Of a stretch of DNA of 64,000 nt, positions 13,897 to 26,995 are shown one piece after another. The notes beneath the pieces were generated by a model. It did not search any database. It was not told the origin of the DNA and saw only the letters and a program-made list of their open reading frames with translations. Origin of the DNA: Brachynemurus nebulosus (Eukaryota; Arthropoda; Insecta; Neuroptera; Myrmeleontidae). The stretch spans positions 38,154,108-38,218,107 of the forward strand of contig JAPWDM010000005.1 of the NCBI GenBank assembly GCA_035578155.1. Direction: 5' to 3'. The position numbers and the translations under genes were made by a program. Position 1 is the stretch's first letter. Every line of letters starts with the position of its first letter.

Positions 13897-16800
13897 CTTT
13901 AAAGAGGTAACTAGTTTCAAATTTTACGATAGAAACATAACTCAAATGATGCCCTTTTTTTATTAGCTTAAATGGTGTATTAACATCTCTAATCTGATGT
14001 TCAAAAAGTATTATGACTGGAGATATATAATATTTTTAAAAACCATATTGAACTCTATTTCTCAAACAACTTTAGCCGGTTGAAAACTTTCAAAAACGCT
14101 GTTCGGCTACGCGTAGCACTTTAGAGTCTTTTAGCTTAATCGATGCCTTTTTTTCATTGCAGGTCTGTTATAACACACAAAATGATAAATTTTACCATGC
14201 GTTTTTTTAAAACAGTGAGTAAGATAACTCAAACAATTTGCATCTGACTGACCTAAAATTTTACCACTTAGATGAATTTTCTTAGGCGATACTCCCTACT
14301 TTATTTCTGAAGTTTATAAGCTGAAAAATTTGAAAAGATCCAGACACAGGAATAATGAAAATTTTTAGCTCTCAAAGAAAAATGATTGAGTTATTAAATT
14401 ACGGTCGATTTATTTTAAATTTATTGGTATCTGCCAGGTCCAACGAGAGGGTCCGGTAGTCGGGGTTGCAACTCTGGAGCCCGGGCTGGAAGAGGAGGCC
14501 CGTTTATTATGTATTTTCTGGGGAGACATATTTAAGAAATGTGCTTTATTCCCGGAGCAGGGTATCTGTATAATAGTAACTAAAGAAAAGCAATGATTAT
14601 GTAACTTTATTCACTGTACGTTTCTAGTCAAAAATTATATAAATTACAATTAAGGTAGTTGGTCCATAAAACGATTTTTTCAAAGGATTTTAACGAAACT
14701 TCTTTATATATTTATTAAATCCAATACCAATAATACGAGCCCTTACCGAAAAATAATTGACAATCCCAATTTTGAGAAAAACGATTTCAAAGCTTTGTAA
14801 TTTTAACTCGGGAATTCCCAGTGTCACCTCTAGGTGACAGTGATTTGTGATTTTTTTTTACAGACAATATAACAAATTTTAAAAATAAATGTGTTACGAC
14901 TATAATGTTAATATTTAGTAGTATTCATGGTTTTAATTTGGCAACACTGACGTTATGTTAACGGTCAAATTAATTCTGTTGTTTCAAACGATTTGCTGTT
15001 TTATTGCACGTGAGTGTATCTTGTGGTATTTTCGCTGTTATAAAAATGTCTAAAAAGTAGGTACTGTTAATATTGTTATAACAAATTATTATTTAAGAAT
15101 CAGGCTTATAATGAAAGTGATTTTTTGCCGGTAATTTCATACTGTTTTATCAGTTCATATTACAAATAACGGGCCGTATGACCTATAATTGACATGCCAT
15201 TTAAAAAGGCATGAAGGGTATTTTTTTTCAATTATTTATTTTTTATATGTTGAGTACCTAAAGATACAAACTAGCACAAAATAAGAATATTTTGTCGATA
15301 GATAGCGGCTTGGGAATTGTCGAGTTAACACGGGCTCTTATGGGAAAATTCTATTTTTTTTTTAATAAAATGAAAACGTGTCAAAGGAATTTGATAAAAA
15401 TTTAATATGTTATTTAATACAAAGTTACAAACCATATTTAATAAGAAATAAAAATTATTCACCACGCCGTTTTTTAAATATAATTTAAAAACATTATTTT
15501 GCAACGTCTCTACAACGCTTTTGCAACAATTTTTTTAAAATTGCTACAACATAAGCGCGAGGAAATTAAAAAAAGACAAGTGATATACAAATATAATAAC
15601 TGAAGAATATTAATAAATTATTTAATTTTTGATAAAATAAAATTTCTTTGTTGAGATATACTTTTGTACCTGACTATCTCAGTGCAACTACGTTAATAGT
15701 AAGCTAAATTTTGTTTTTACTTTCAATATTGTATGGAATCAAACATTAGATTATCGTAATTGTATCGCTCGAATTCCATAATTACTTCGATTGGATTTCA
15801 GTGACATTTTGTAAGAATCACAGTTACAGTATTATTGAACTCAAAATTTACGATATGTGAGATAAAAACCCAACGTAATTCACAAGTTGTAGTGGTAGCT
15901 ATGTATGTGTATGCCAAATATATTTTCTTCTTAGTTTATTTTCATCTTAAAAATAAAATTGCACATTTTGTTATGATGTTCCCGATGTTTCGTATTTTCT
16001 CTAATACTCCAAGGATTATTGTTGAACAATAAATAGCAATTTTTAGTTGGAAATATGGCCTTTTTGATTATAGCTAATAGAGTCAAATATATATTTTCAT
16101 CGTTTTATTTGTCTACGACAAAGAATCTTAAAGCAATTTTGTTCATTTTTTCGTTTTGTTTTATTTTGGATGAACATTATAATTTTGTAAAAAAAACTGT
16201 AAAATTGGGTAGTTTATATTTGAGAAAAATGAACTGAATACTCTGGGAATTCGATTATAGTAACCTTTGTCATAGCATGTGGTACATAAATCAAAATATT
16301 AAATATAAGTAACATTTACGCTATAAATCCTCGTATTTTTTTACAATTGTGTAAAATTAAATTTAAATTAGTAGAATACTAAGAAAAAATAAAAATAAAT
16401 ATAAATAAACTGTCTAAAAATACGTTGATTTTATTCCTTTACAGTAATTATAAGTTCAGGGTAACGTTTAAGAACAAGTGGTAACGCTAAACTTTTACCC
16501 GTTTATGGCATTTAAAAAATTTCCAAACTTGTAATCTAATTTTTATTATTATTTCAATTATAAAAATGTTACAAGTTGTCACTTGTGGAATAAACGGAAA
16601 GGTATTTAGGTTATAAAAAATAACAGAAAACTATGATCAAATCTATTATGTACTTCATTTTTTTTTTTTTGGCTTAATTGATAAAATCAAAAATAAATTT
16701 AAATTAATAAATCTACCCTAACTTACGTAATTAATTTCGAAAACATAAAATTAAAAAATACCTTTGTTATTGTGTTTTGTCCAAGGGGAAACTTACAAGT

Positions 16801-17658
16801 GCAGTAGTTCCCTGTCATGCAAAACCATTTTTTCCCGTACACATAAAAACATGTACTTATACAATAAAAATGAAAAACAATAAAAAAAGGTAGGCAGTAA
16901 TCAAAGGAGTTTTCCACCTCTATTTCTACCCACATTTCCGGTAAAGGTGGTGGGTAAAAATACATTAAGTATTGAAATTCACCTAATTTTATTATAGACA
17001 TAAAATTGTTCTGTAGTTAACCGTAAATTAATGCTATTTTCTTTGTGTATTTTATGACCCATATTTTTATTTTTTACCTATTGATTTTTATACATACAGA
17101 AATAACATTGAAGACGTTTAATTGTAAACAACAGTGAAATTATTATAGGGTAATAGTAGGACTGGTGGGTATGATTTTACTAAAGGTCTGTACACACGTT
17201 CAAACTTTCTCACCAAATTACTTGCGTAAACCAGTTTGCACAAGTTTACATGCACGAATAAACGGGAAAACTGTATCTCGTGGAAATCGAGTGACGGCTG
17301 CAAACCAAGTTTGTAATAGGACGCGTTTGTAAGCAGATGATCTTTTTTTATATTTATGCAATTATTTTCCGGCATCTTCACCATAATTTTTTTAAGAGTT
17401 CAGGGTTACAGGTCCAGAAAGTTGTTTTCAGAACAAGTATAAAAAATTCAAACGTTCTACCTCGGTAAACGGTGGGTAGGTATCTGATTTTAGTGGCAAA
17501 GTATTTGTAAATGAATTTTCTGATAAGTAAAGAAGCGGTTGAGTTAAATCTAAGTGCGATAAAGTAAAATTAAAAAAAAAATGCTGTAGTGATGTGACAT
17601 GTGATGTGTTATCTGTCAATTGAAAACTATATCAACTGTATATTTATATATTTATGGT
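13897..17658. other. AT-rich non-coding stretch
   Basis: No gene is supported. A perfect hairpin TGTCACCT-CT-AGGTGACA lies at 14,822-14,839. A GC-rich patch at about 14,430-14,560 stands out from its surroundings and may be a transposon remnant, but I cannot identify it. A second small hairpin, with arms CATGCC and GGCATG, lies near 15,194-15,214. Confidence 0.5.
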
Positions 17659-17862
17659 CAGAGCCGGCGGAAGGGGGGGGGGCAGGCGGCGAAATTACTC
17701 GGGCGCCTAGATCTACCAAAGGGGCCCGTAGCCTCGATCAGGAGCCCGGAGAAAGTGAGACCACGTTTTTTTTTTTTTTTGTCCCCCAATTGTGTTTTTG
17801 GGAAAAAATGTTTGAAAACTTTTCGTTGTCTCAAGAGCCCGTCATTTCTTTCGCCGGCACTG
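17659..17862 (+). mobile_element. GC-rich hAT-like MITE, type B, copy 1
   Basis: Ends CAGAGCCGGCGGA and minus-strand CAGTGCCGGCGAA bound 204 bp. The flanking octamers TTTATGGT and ATTATTGT match at 6 of 8 positions, as expected of an old 8-bp target duplication. An inverted copy is at 38,967-39,158. Three overlapping frames through this GC-rich block are shadows of its composition. Confidence 0.75.
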
Positions 17863-18070
17863 ATTATTGTTTCCCAGTTTCCCCTACGCAAAGCTATATT
17901 ATATACTATACATAAAATCGTAAAAAATTAAATGTTATTTTAAAATACAATTTTAAATATGCATATCATAAAAGCTTGTAATTAAATATTTATAATTAAA
18001 TATCACGAACGGAATAATCTACAGTTAAAATCTGACAAATGTTTATACATACTATTGGGTATTTTCGTAC

Positions 18071-18655
18071 CAGGGGTTCTCAAAATTTGACGTCAACGAG
18101 CCAAGTTCTAAGTACTAAAATATTTGGAAGGTCAAAAAAATTTTAAGAAAGCATACAAAGAAATAATGTGTGCTTTTATTTAAACTCGATCTTCTTAGCG
18201 AACAAAAAAGCTTAACAGATAAATTACATTCGAAAATAAGCCATTTTTTCAGAAAAAATGGAAATCTGGCATTCAAGTTACTTATATTTCACCAATAAGT
18301 CTGATTCACATCATTTTTGTAGCTATTAATTTAAAAAAAGACTAAACTGGATGACGTCATCGAGTATACCAAATTTTTGAAAGCTCCAAAAACCGTAATT
18401 TTTATCCCAGAAACATAAAACTTAAAGCTGCTCGTAGGTTTTCGATACTGTTTTTTTTTTTCATTTTTGACAAAACACATCTGGGAAATAAGTCTTATTT
18501 TCTAAACGAATTTGGTTATTTTGATCTAAGAGCTAGATTTATGCCAAAGTAGATTATGACAGAATAAATTATAATAGAAAGGTAGCTCGCATAGTAAGAA
18601 AGGTTAAACACCACAGAAATATCTGGCATCACAGGCTACACTTTGGGAACCCCTG
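18071..18655. mobile_element. hAT-like non-autonomous element
   Basis: The left end CAGGGGTTCTCAAA and the right end TTTGGGAACCCCTG form the classic hAT-type terminal inverted repeat. Flanking octamers TTTCGTAC and CTTTCTAC agree at 5 of 8 positions and both fit the hAT target pattern nTnnnnAn. The 585-bp interior has no transposase. It contains the palindrome TGACGTCA at 18,352-18,359. Confidence 0.8.
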
Positions 18656-19182
18656 CTTTCTACGAACCGAAAACATTTGTTAATGTAAAATATATTAAAT
18701 GATAAATATTGTTATTACTTATTATCAGTAATTAAGCTATTATAAAATTTATGTTTTGCAAATATTACTCAATAATACTTTTATTGTTTTTTTTCAATTA
18801 TTGATGTTTACAAAGAGCAAAAAAATTGTTTTAACATCGATATGATTTTGGACTGTGATACAGCTGGACAAAATTGCGATGCTTAAAACTGCTACCTAAC
18901 AAAATGCAATCGTCTAAAATTTAGTCCTGATTTTCGTTCAACCTACCTCATTCGTAACGCAATCATAGTCGCACGTCTAAGTTTTAAGAAAGTTTAATTT
19001 GAGGAAAATTAAGTTTCTTAAATCTTCTACATGAGATTTTAATTACAATTTCACCTTTAAGAAGAGTATTTCGTAATACGTACCTACAACAAAGAAGAAA
19101 ATCTGTTAATAAAACTTAATAATCTGTAACATTAATTTAATTTTCTATTTTCAAAAACCCCTTTTTGAGTTACTTCTACAGA
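18656..19182. other. AT-rich non-coding stretch
   Basis: Nothing recognisable between the hAT-like element and the microsatellite. Confidence 0.5.
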
Positions 19183-19191
19183 CACACACAT

Positions 19192-19252
<61 letters not shown>
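19183..19252. repeat. CA/TA dinucleotide microsatellite
   Basis: A short CA stretch passes into about 28 uninterrupted TA units. Confidence 0.95.
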
Positions 19253-19255
<3 letters not shown>

Positions 19256-21270
19256 TTCTTTAATCAATTTTATTACCCACCTGCCAATTTATAAATGCCT
19301 CAAAGCTCAAAGAAAATTTATGCCTCATAAATCAAAGATAAATAAATGTGTGCTCATTATTGGCATAATCTATTATTATTACGTCATTTGAGTGAGAGAG
19401 AGGTGGTAGCGAGTATTTTAATAAATAATACTTGTATCTCACTCATTAGTTAAAGTGAAATAAATCATTCGAGCACAAAATATATTTAATAGGCAGTAGG
19501 TAGGTATAAATTGATTTTGAATTAAGACGGTAGAAATGATTTCCATTATTTTTTATATTTCAACTATTTTAATGCGGTGTGTACACACATTAAACGATTT
19601 GTCATACGACTTAATCGATTTGGTAGGAGAAGTTTCATTGTTAGCAAACAATAGTCGTGATATTTACTTTATTTACTAGTAAAATAAAAATCTTATGCTG
19701 AGATATGAATAATAAATGTTTATATGTAGTGGCCAGAAACTGGTTTTAGTATAGGATAGAATTTGATTATTTATAAAATTCATAAGCTGCTCTTAATGTT
19801 AATTTGAAAGCCGTAAAAATCTTAATTTTAATGACAGAACTTGAGTAAACCTTAGTGTTTCCATTCTAATAAAATTAGACACACAGAAGCTCGAAAACAT
19901 CAAATTTTGTCAGGTAACATCAGCTTTTATTTGAAAAAATTCTGGCGTTTTGATAGGAAATTTGAAAAACTGAAACTCAAGTCAACAAAGTTCCTATGGT
20001 GCAGCGGCTTAGAGAATATTTAGTTCCAATATTTATTCCATATTGTGTTCCAATAGTAAATTAATTTTAATAGGTAGTAGACATTGAGTAAGTATTTCGA
20101 AGATAGACAAAAATACATTAACCCCCCAAAAAAACCACTCTAGAACCTTAGGGTTGTCTATCGAACTTGCTACGAAGTATTATTTTAGTTACTGCACAAA
20201 ATCATTTATTAATGTATGCTTAATGTACTGATTACATTAAAAATAGCATATAGTTAGTTATTTGTACAATGTTATTTAGTGTCTGTAACAATAATACTTA
20301 TAGTTGATAAAATTATTTTGATGGTACAACTATATGAATATCCTAATAAATTGAACCATTTGTTACTTAATCACTAAAAAAGTTTTCGGTTGTGAAACTA
20401 AAAATTATAAAAACACAACATCTATGTACAATAATGTCTCTAATTTTGGTTTTTAAAAAACACATAGCAACGCTTTATATTTGTAGAGCAAGAAAAAGTC
20501 AACATTGCGTCATACGTTTTCATACACAGAAACCTAACTTGATTTCCATACTGATTAATGAATTTCTATACACATTTTAACATATCCTGACTATTTTCCT
20601 GATGACTTTGATTAGTGTTTGGTGATATCTTACTGTAAAATCTATACCTTACAATATAACAATAAGTACTTGCTCATGTGTGAGTCGGAGGGAAGTTTTG
20701 AAGTTGAATAAACTCATTCACTCATTGAATCGTTCGTTCGTTCGTTCAACGATGGTTTATGTCGCTGTGTATAAATATACTATTCATTCAAACTAACGAT
20801 AATTAATCACTTCGGGAAAAAAAGGATATTGTGTTGTTTAATGGTATTTATAGTGTACATACGTATATGTATTAGCCAGCATAATTTTGTGTTTACGTTG
20901 CGCAATGAAAACAAGTAAAAGTATGTTAAAGATGAGTTTAGTAGTGATCTTGAATAAGCAGCGAATAACCAACAAAAAGAAATTAAACCCAAGAGTAGTT
21001 TGTAATAGCCTTAATCACAGTTTGTTTTTGGCTTACCTAGAGTTTTGTCCTCTTTTGCCTAGTTTTCTTATTCAACAATTACTTTGGTATTAATGAACTT
21101 TTAGCTTACATCATATTATGGTATTAATAGTATATTACTTCGAGAGTATTGAATTGTTATTCTTGTGGCCTCGGATATAATTTGAGAATCCGAGGCTGAA
21201 AGGCCGCAAAAATAAACTTGCCGGACGGGTACGAGTAACTTATTTTTTCAACTAAAAATATTATGAAATG
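19253..21270. other. AT-rich non-coding stretch
   Basis: No gene is supported. A short tetranucleotide run (GTTC or TTCG units) lies at about 20,731-20,747. At 21,164-21,215 a phrase containing CTCGGATATAATTTGAGAAT and CCGAGGCTG resembles one at about 50,287-50,325, suggesting a further low-copy repeat. Confidence 0.5.
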
Positions 21271-21760
21271 AAATAGTATATTGTGCAATAAGTGCGGGAA
21301 ATTGTCGATTGCCCACGAAAGCGAAGTTGAGCGCACGAAGGTAGTGAGTGCGCTCATTCGCTTGAGTGGGGCAATCGACAATCCCGCACGAGTTGCACAT
21401 ACTATTTTTTATTACGAATTTCACATACTTTTTTTCTATTATTATCACTATTTTTGACATTTTTATTACTTTTTAAAATAACATTTTTGTGATCGTCTTT
21501 TTTTTCTGAACTAATTATCGTTTAAATTACTTTGTTGGTGGTTTCTATAGAAATAATTATGAAACATTTATTAAATGCAAATTAAGAGGCGGTTTTGCGT
21601 GTTTTGATTCAGTTTTGCGTGTTTTATTGTAAATTTGCGTGTGGAAAGTTACTTTCGCAAAAAAGTATGCGGGAAGAGTACAGTGGGCAAACAGCTATGT
21701 TGCGTACAGAAATGTGTCCGCCAAGTTAGTACATCTCCCGCATGAGTAATAAAAAATCTA
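21271..21760 (+). mobile_element. Hairpin-ended repeat family, copy 1
   Basis: The unit opens with a strong imperfect hairpin at 21,271-21,407: the left arm includes GTGCGGGAAATTGTCGATTG and the right arm CAATCGACAATCCCGCAC. It continues through a stretch with repeated TTTTGCGTGTTTT phrases (about 21,593-21,645) and ends near ATCTCCCGCATGAGTAATA. An inverted copy lies at 46,470-46,950, about 25 kb away. The small frames on the minus strand here follow the hairpin and are not supported as genes. Confidence 0.75.
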
Positions 21761-24700
21761 TTTAATAATTGGCGGCAATCGATTACTGACGTTTCTAGGA
21801 AGATAAATAAACTTTTATGACCTGTTATTTTTTGTAATTATGGTAATCAGACAACAGAATAGTAGGCGACAAGTTACCAGCTATGTCAACGCTAACTGAC
21901 AACTGAACAACTTTATTATTTTTGATGCATTTTTTTTATTAATTCATAATTTTTTGGTTGAAAAAATAACTTGTCCATCCATATTCGACAATTTATTTTT
22001 GTGGTCATGGATGCTTAAGTATCTTCGGTCTTGGATTCTCAAATGGTATCGAAGGCCATCAAAATAACACTTACGATTCTCGGTAAGTGACATAGGTACT
22101 ATTTATAAAACATAATTTCCTTTGTTAATCAGTGTATGAGTTTTGATTGCTTAAGTCAATGTGTACTGTGTCCAATGGTTATTGTATATTTAATTCCCAG
22201 AGGTACAATTATTCTTATCAGTTTACTACCACGTGAAAAAATTAAAGAATCAATAAAAAAAAAATGGACTAAGTAATTAAAAAGGAAAATTTTCCAAAGT
22301 CAGACATAATTGTTATTGGGAATTGGAGTTTATATGATGTCATTTATTATTCATTCAGTGACATTATAGGCTATTGTTTTTGAAGATAATTTATAGTTAT
22401 TATTGTTTATGAATTATGAGATATGACATTTAATAAATATCGAAATATTTTGAATAATGATATTAAAATAAGTGCGAATGCGTTATATAAGGTAAACTAA
22501 ATTGATATACATTAGCATCCTTAAGCGCGTGGCTTACATAAAAAAAATATAATAACCTACTTTTACTGTAGAGTTTTGTAGAGTGTGTTGATAGGACTTG
22601 TAGAATATGAATTACAAACCATCAGTATGCTGCTTCAGCACTAATACAATAATATTTTTATAAGTGGTATTTGCCAAAGAATTAATTAAGTAATGTTGCA
22701 TGTGCATATATTTTAAATCTAATTATGTATCTGTTGAACTTATTTAAAAAAAATTACTAATTGCGTGTTGCACCAAATGAGAGTTGCCCTTTTTATTATG
22801 GCCAAACTATTAACTTAATCAGAAAAGTGTTCACATAAGACTTGTAATTATCGCTAGGAGCAATCCTATAGCCAGGAGCTTCATAGCTCGTTTAATTTTC
22901 GTACTATATAAAAACTTAATTTTTTTTAATGTAAATCAAAAAAAAAACCGTATTAATTTTCAGTAAGCTTATAAATTATTAAATTAACAATTATAATTTA
23001 AACGCTCATCTTTTAAATTTATTTATTTCCTATTAAAATTTTTAAAAACATTAAAATTTGGAGCGTGGTATCTATATCTTAAAAGACAAACTACCTTTTG
23101 GACTCTCTAGTAACTGCTGGTGCACTTCTTGGATAAAAAATAAAGCTACCCTGCTTAAAATAAGTCTATACAAATTCATATCTGTTTGCTGTGAAATTAA
23201 TAAATTAAAAAAAATAAACTTTTTTATATCAATTATACTAATTTATATTTTTGTATTGATGCATTGCATCCATATATCCCATTTAAAAAAAGTGTAAGGC
23301 TGTGTCATAACTCGAGAACTAAACAAATTTAGAATAGTTATCTGAACAATTTTTTGACTAAAACAACAGTTTAGTCGTAATATAATTTGAAACTCACCCC
23401 GCATAAATAAAACACCTGGAGATGGAATTACGTTCGGGCGATTAAACAATAAAGTGTATATTAAATTTAACGAATACCTGCGGAAATTTATACTAATATT
23501 AACATCGAAAGATTTATAAGGCTTCTGTAACCAACACCAGTACACTTTTCCAGTATTTAAACATATTCATATGTGACAATCGATACCAAACCTCCCATTA
23601 TAATAAATTCTCGAAGTATGTATATAAAAAAAAAAACTTAATTTAAAAGTCTAGACAATGTTTTGTTTCAATTATTTTATATAAAACATAAACCCACCTA
23701 ACGTATTATGTTTATATTATCTAATACGTCAACTTATACAAGAATGAAAGAAAAAAATGATAAAAGCGAAAAAATAAAAATACCGTCACACGAATGAATG
23801 AACAAAGATGTCGCTGCGATCAACGCGAACCTCCAATAACAATAATGTGTATGTAATTTTTAATAGAAGAAAATGCAGAATAACAATACACAGAAGAAAA
23901 TAAAGAAAATATAACAAACACTAAATACTAGGCATTCTTCATTTCTTTCCTTCCAAAGATTCTTTCGTACCGTCAAATAAAGGATTGTGGAATACGTACT
24001 TACTTATTAACGTATAACAAATAAAAAATATATTTGAACGGACAGAATGGATTGCTGCTATACAGTGGCGATAAAATTAAAATTAAAGTGGTGATCTAAT
24101 CGCAATTAAAATTAGTCATTATTGGACAAACTGGAGAAATAAGTCATTGCTTGACTCTTGTAAAAGACTCAGATATATTCAGACTGAAACAAAAAGGAAA
24201 TTCCTATTTAAAACCCATATCTAAAAAATGAACCGACTTTATCATTTTATAAAAATTACTTTCCTTTTTAAAGGAGGAAGGTTAAGATTAATTTTTTTAA
24301 ACTATTTTTAAAATAACGCACACGTTAAAATTATGTGTTTATAACAGAGAAAAATTCGGACTTAAAAATTTTATAATAGCTCCTGATAAGTATGCAATTT
24401 AAAGCATAATATGTAGTTCAAAAAACCATTGATTTTTTTGATCAATTTAAAAATCCGTAACATGTTTTTCCAAATCAACAATATTTTTTTAACTTATTAC
24501 AGATAAAAAATACATCTTTGAAGTCTTCCTTTAATACACTTCCTGCTAGTATATTCAAATAATGTCTTATGAAAAAGTATACATCAGAACATCAAAAAAA
24601 ACTTCTTTATGCTTTTTATTTCATCAAACATAATTCCCAAAAGAATTATGGTCGTACTTTTTTATACCAATTTTTTCTTCTTGTACATATTTTGTTCAAT

Positions 24701-25386
24701 CAAAATCAAAGGAAAATAAAAATATATAAAAAAATATTAATATTTTTTACAAACAGTTAACAAGTTTTGAACATATTTTTGTTTCCGACTTATAACACAA
24801 ATATAACTTATTGACAGTTCGAGTATCAATATGAAATAATCTGAATTTATTGAAAGAGTTGGTTGATTGCATTATATTATACTATTAATTATGGTTTTAA
24901 CGACAACTGTACGTAAAGAATTGACAATTATCAAGATTTAATAATTATTTAAGTATATATATAGATACAAATACTGCACACTACTGGAAGATATATTATT
25001 CTGTATTAGGGATTAGGCACTAATATATCCCACATGTTAAATCGAATAAATTGTAAACGAAAAAGAGCTCTGAAAGAAAGTTCGTACAATAATTTAACAA
25101 TTTATTGCATTTTGCTACTTTTACATTGTACAAATTCGTACAGACAAGATTGGAATGCCCTACATGTAAATTCTGAACAAATGGCAGCTCATTATGGGAC
25201 TGTGGTTGTTCAACAAAGATACCAGCATAATATGTTTTCAACATACCTACACAAAAATTTTTTTATGCAAAATTTCAACTGAAAATAAACTCTTTGAACG
25301 AAACTGCTATCGTTTATTATAATATAAAATTATACAATTGTAATGAAAAAACTATTCACATACAATTTTTATTTCGTTTTTGTAAA
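21761..25386. other. AT-rich non-coding stretch
   Basis: No gene is supported. Frames at 23,058-23,545 on the two strands overlap and lack motifs. The region is AT-rich filler with several A-runs. Confidence 0.5.
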
Positions 25387-25590
25387 TCTTTTGGTACAGA
25401 ATCATTGTAACTTTACTATTTTTGATACAAAAACACTGTAACCTTACTACTTTTGGTACAGAACAGCTGTGACTTCACTACTTTTGGTACAGAACTGTTG
25501 TGACCTTACTACTTTTGGCAAAGAACTGCTGTAATCTTACTACTTTTGGTATAGAACTGCTGTGGGCTCGGTACTTTGGTATAGAAATTT
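25387..25590. repeat. 31-bp minisatellite, locus 1
   Basis: About six and a half units repeat every 31 bases; the phrase ACTTTTGGTACAGAA recurs at about 25,387, 25,418 (diverged), 25,449, 25,480, 25,511, 25,542 and 25,572. Related units, with the same orientation, are at 61,518-61,640. In both places the flanking phrase ending CTCTTTGAAC or CTTTTTGAAC precedes the array by 60-100 bases, so the array is part of a larger repeat. Confidence 0.85.
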
Positions 25591-25864
25591 CATGGATAAA
25601 ATTATTGAAGAGGTAAATCGATCTTGACTAACGGTAGATTCGAAGTAATATTAGAATACCTTTCTATAGGTACAGTGACAACAGTTAATATAGTTTTCAA
25701 AAGAGTAACGGAAAATTTGGAAGCAGTTCAAAAAAAATACTTTTAGATAAATACTGTATAATGCATACTTGTCAAATTATGATTCTGAAACACAAAACAC
25801 AACGACAAATTTTGATTTCATTAAATACTTAAATCAATATCGTCTTTCAAACGCCACATTTAAG

Positions 25865-25976
25865 TTTTAGCGAATTTCCATTCTGGAAATTCAGCTATTA
25901 CAGCAGCTCTTATGGTAAGACCTAAGTCCAGGACTTTGGTAGAAATTTGTTTTGGAGCCTCTAGAACCCGAAAATC

Positions 25977-26051
<75 letters not shown>

Positions 26052-26350
26052 ATTTATGTGTGTACAAGATAACTCTCGAACGAAATGTTTAATGCTTATG
26101 AAATGTGGTATGCGTGCTGGAATCCGGACTGACTCGGCTAAGTTCGTTAGCCAGACCGTCGCATGCCCAGAAGTAGGATTTTTGGCCATTTTTCGCCGTT
26201 TTTACTGGTTTTTTTTTGTAAAGTTTGGCTAGAATTCAAAAAAAATTTTTGTGACACCATCGAAAAGGGCGTAAAACATTGTACTAAGTGAACTAGCTTT
26301 TAAGAAAAATTAAGAAATTTGCTGAATTTTTTTACAATAAATGTTTCATC
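25865..26350 (+). mobile_element. Microsatellite-bearing interspersed element, copy 1
   Basis: A first segment starting TTTTAGCGAATTTCCA and running to AAATCTACA is followed by about 25 TA units (25,979-26,029), a short TG run (to 26,051) and a second segment containing AACTCTCGAACGAAATG and ATGCCCAGAAGTAGG. The same order of segments, inverted, is found at 61,687-62,860. The placement of a microsatellite between two conserved segments resembles Helentron/DINE-type elements, but I see no diagnostic Helitron end, so the class is open. Confidence 0.65.
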
Positions 26351-26739
26351 TTTTTAGCAATTCTTTTCTAGATAAACCAAGTGCTAGTTAGTTATTTAAT
26401 ATGTATGTATGTGTTATAATAACAATAGCTCTGTCTCATATTTTTAAATTAAAATCAGTCAGATTTTTTAAGAGTACGTTATAGAAAGGAAATTTTTATA
26501 TGATGTCCTCCTTTAGAGAGAAAATATAATTTATATATATTTACTTACCTAGTAAAAAAATTGAAAACTATAGTTATGTAATGTAATAATATATTGTTAG
26601 ATGGATATATCTTACACTATATGAGATTCGTTAGGGTCCTGAGGACCCAAAAGCGCCAAAAATTAACTACTGAACTGCTTTTGAAAATTGTTTCACTGTT
26701 AGAAAGCTAAACTATTTTAAATTGATACAGGTCTTAGAT
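26351..26739. other. AT-rich non-coding stretch
   Basis: No gene seen. A small hairpin GGGTCCTGAGGACCC lies at about 26,634-26,648. Confidence 0.5.
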
Positions 26740-26995
26740 GAGATCCGCCAGTGCCCAATATTTGGGAATTCGCTATGTTATGCAGATGCTGCGACAGGGG
26801 TATTTGATTTTACAAAATCAATTAGCGCGGGGCCTTCAGAAATGCGCGACAAAAATATACTATACATAGCATCGGTGATGGTAAAGAGTGACAGAGTGTT
26901 ACGGACAAGACAAAAACAAAAAATTACAATATATCCTGTTAGGCCAAGCCGTATTTTACCTACGGCTTTATTAAACTTGACCTTTTCCAATTAAA
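26740..26995. repeat. GC-richer repeat fragment related to the microsatellite-bearing family
   Basis: The phrase GAATTCGCTATGTTATGCAG at about 26,766 and GATGCTGCGACAGGGGTATTT after it match the far segment at 61,687-61,735 in inverted orientation. Both strands are open for 70-90 codons across this block. I could not attach either translation to a known family, and the shared repeat sequence makes an exon unlikely. Confidence 0.5.

Noticed and set aside
17601..17931. Three overlapping frames of about 77-104 codons
   Set aside because: All cross the GC-rich MITE at 17,659-17,862, whose low stop-codon density explains them.
25860..26232. Overlapping frames with Tyr-Ile or Val-Cys runs
   Set aside because: They translate TA and TG microsatellites. 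The same applies at 46,124-46,497, 61,930-62,160 and 62,607-62,828.
26722..26994. Coding exon open on both strands
   Set aside because: Part of it matches a repeat segment at 61.7 kb, so the open frames are better explained by a GC-richer mobile-element fragment.
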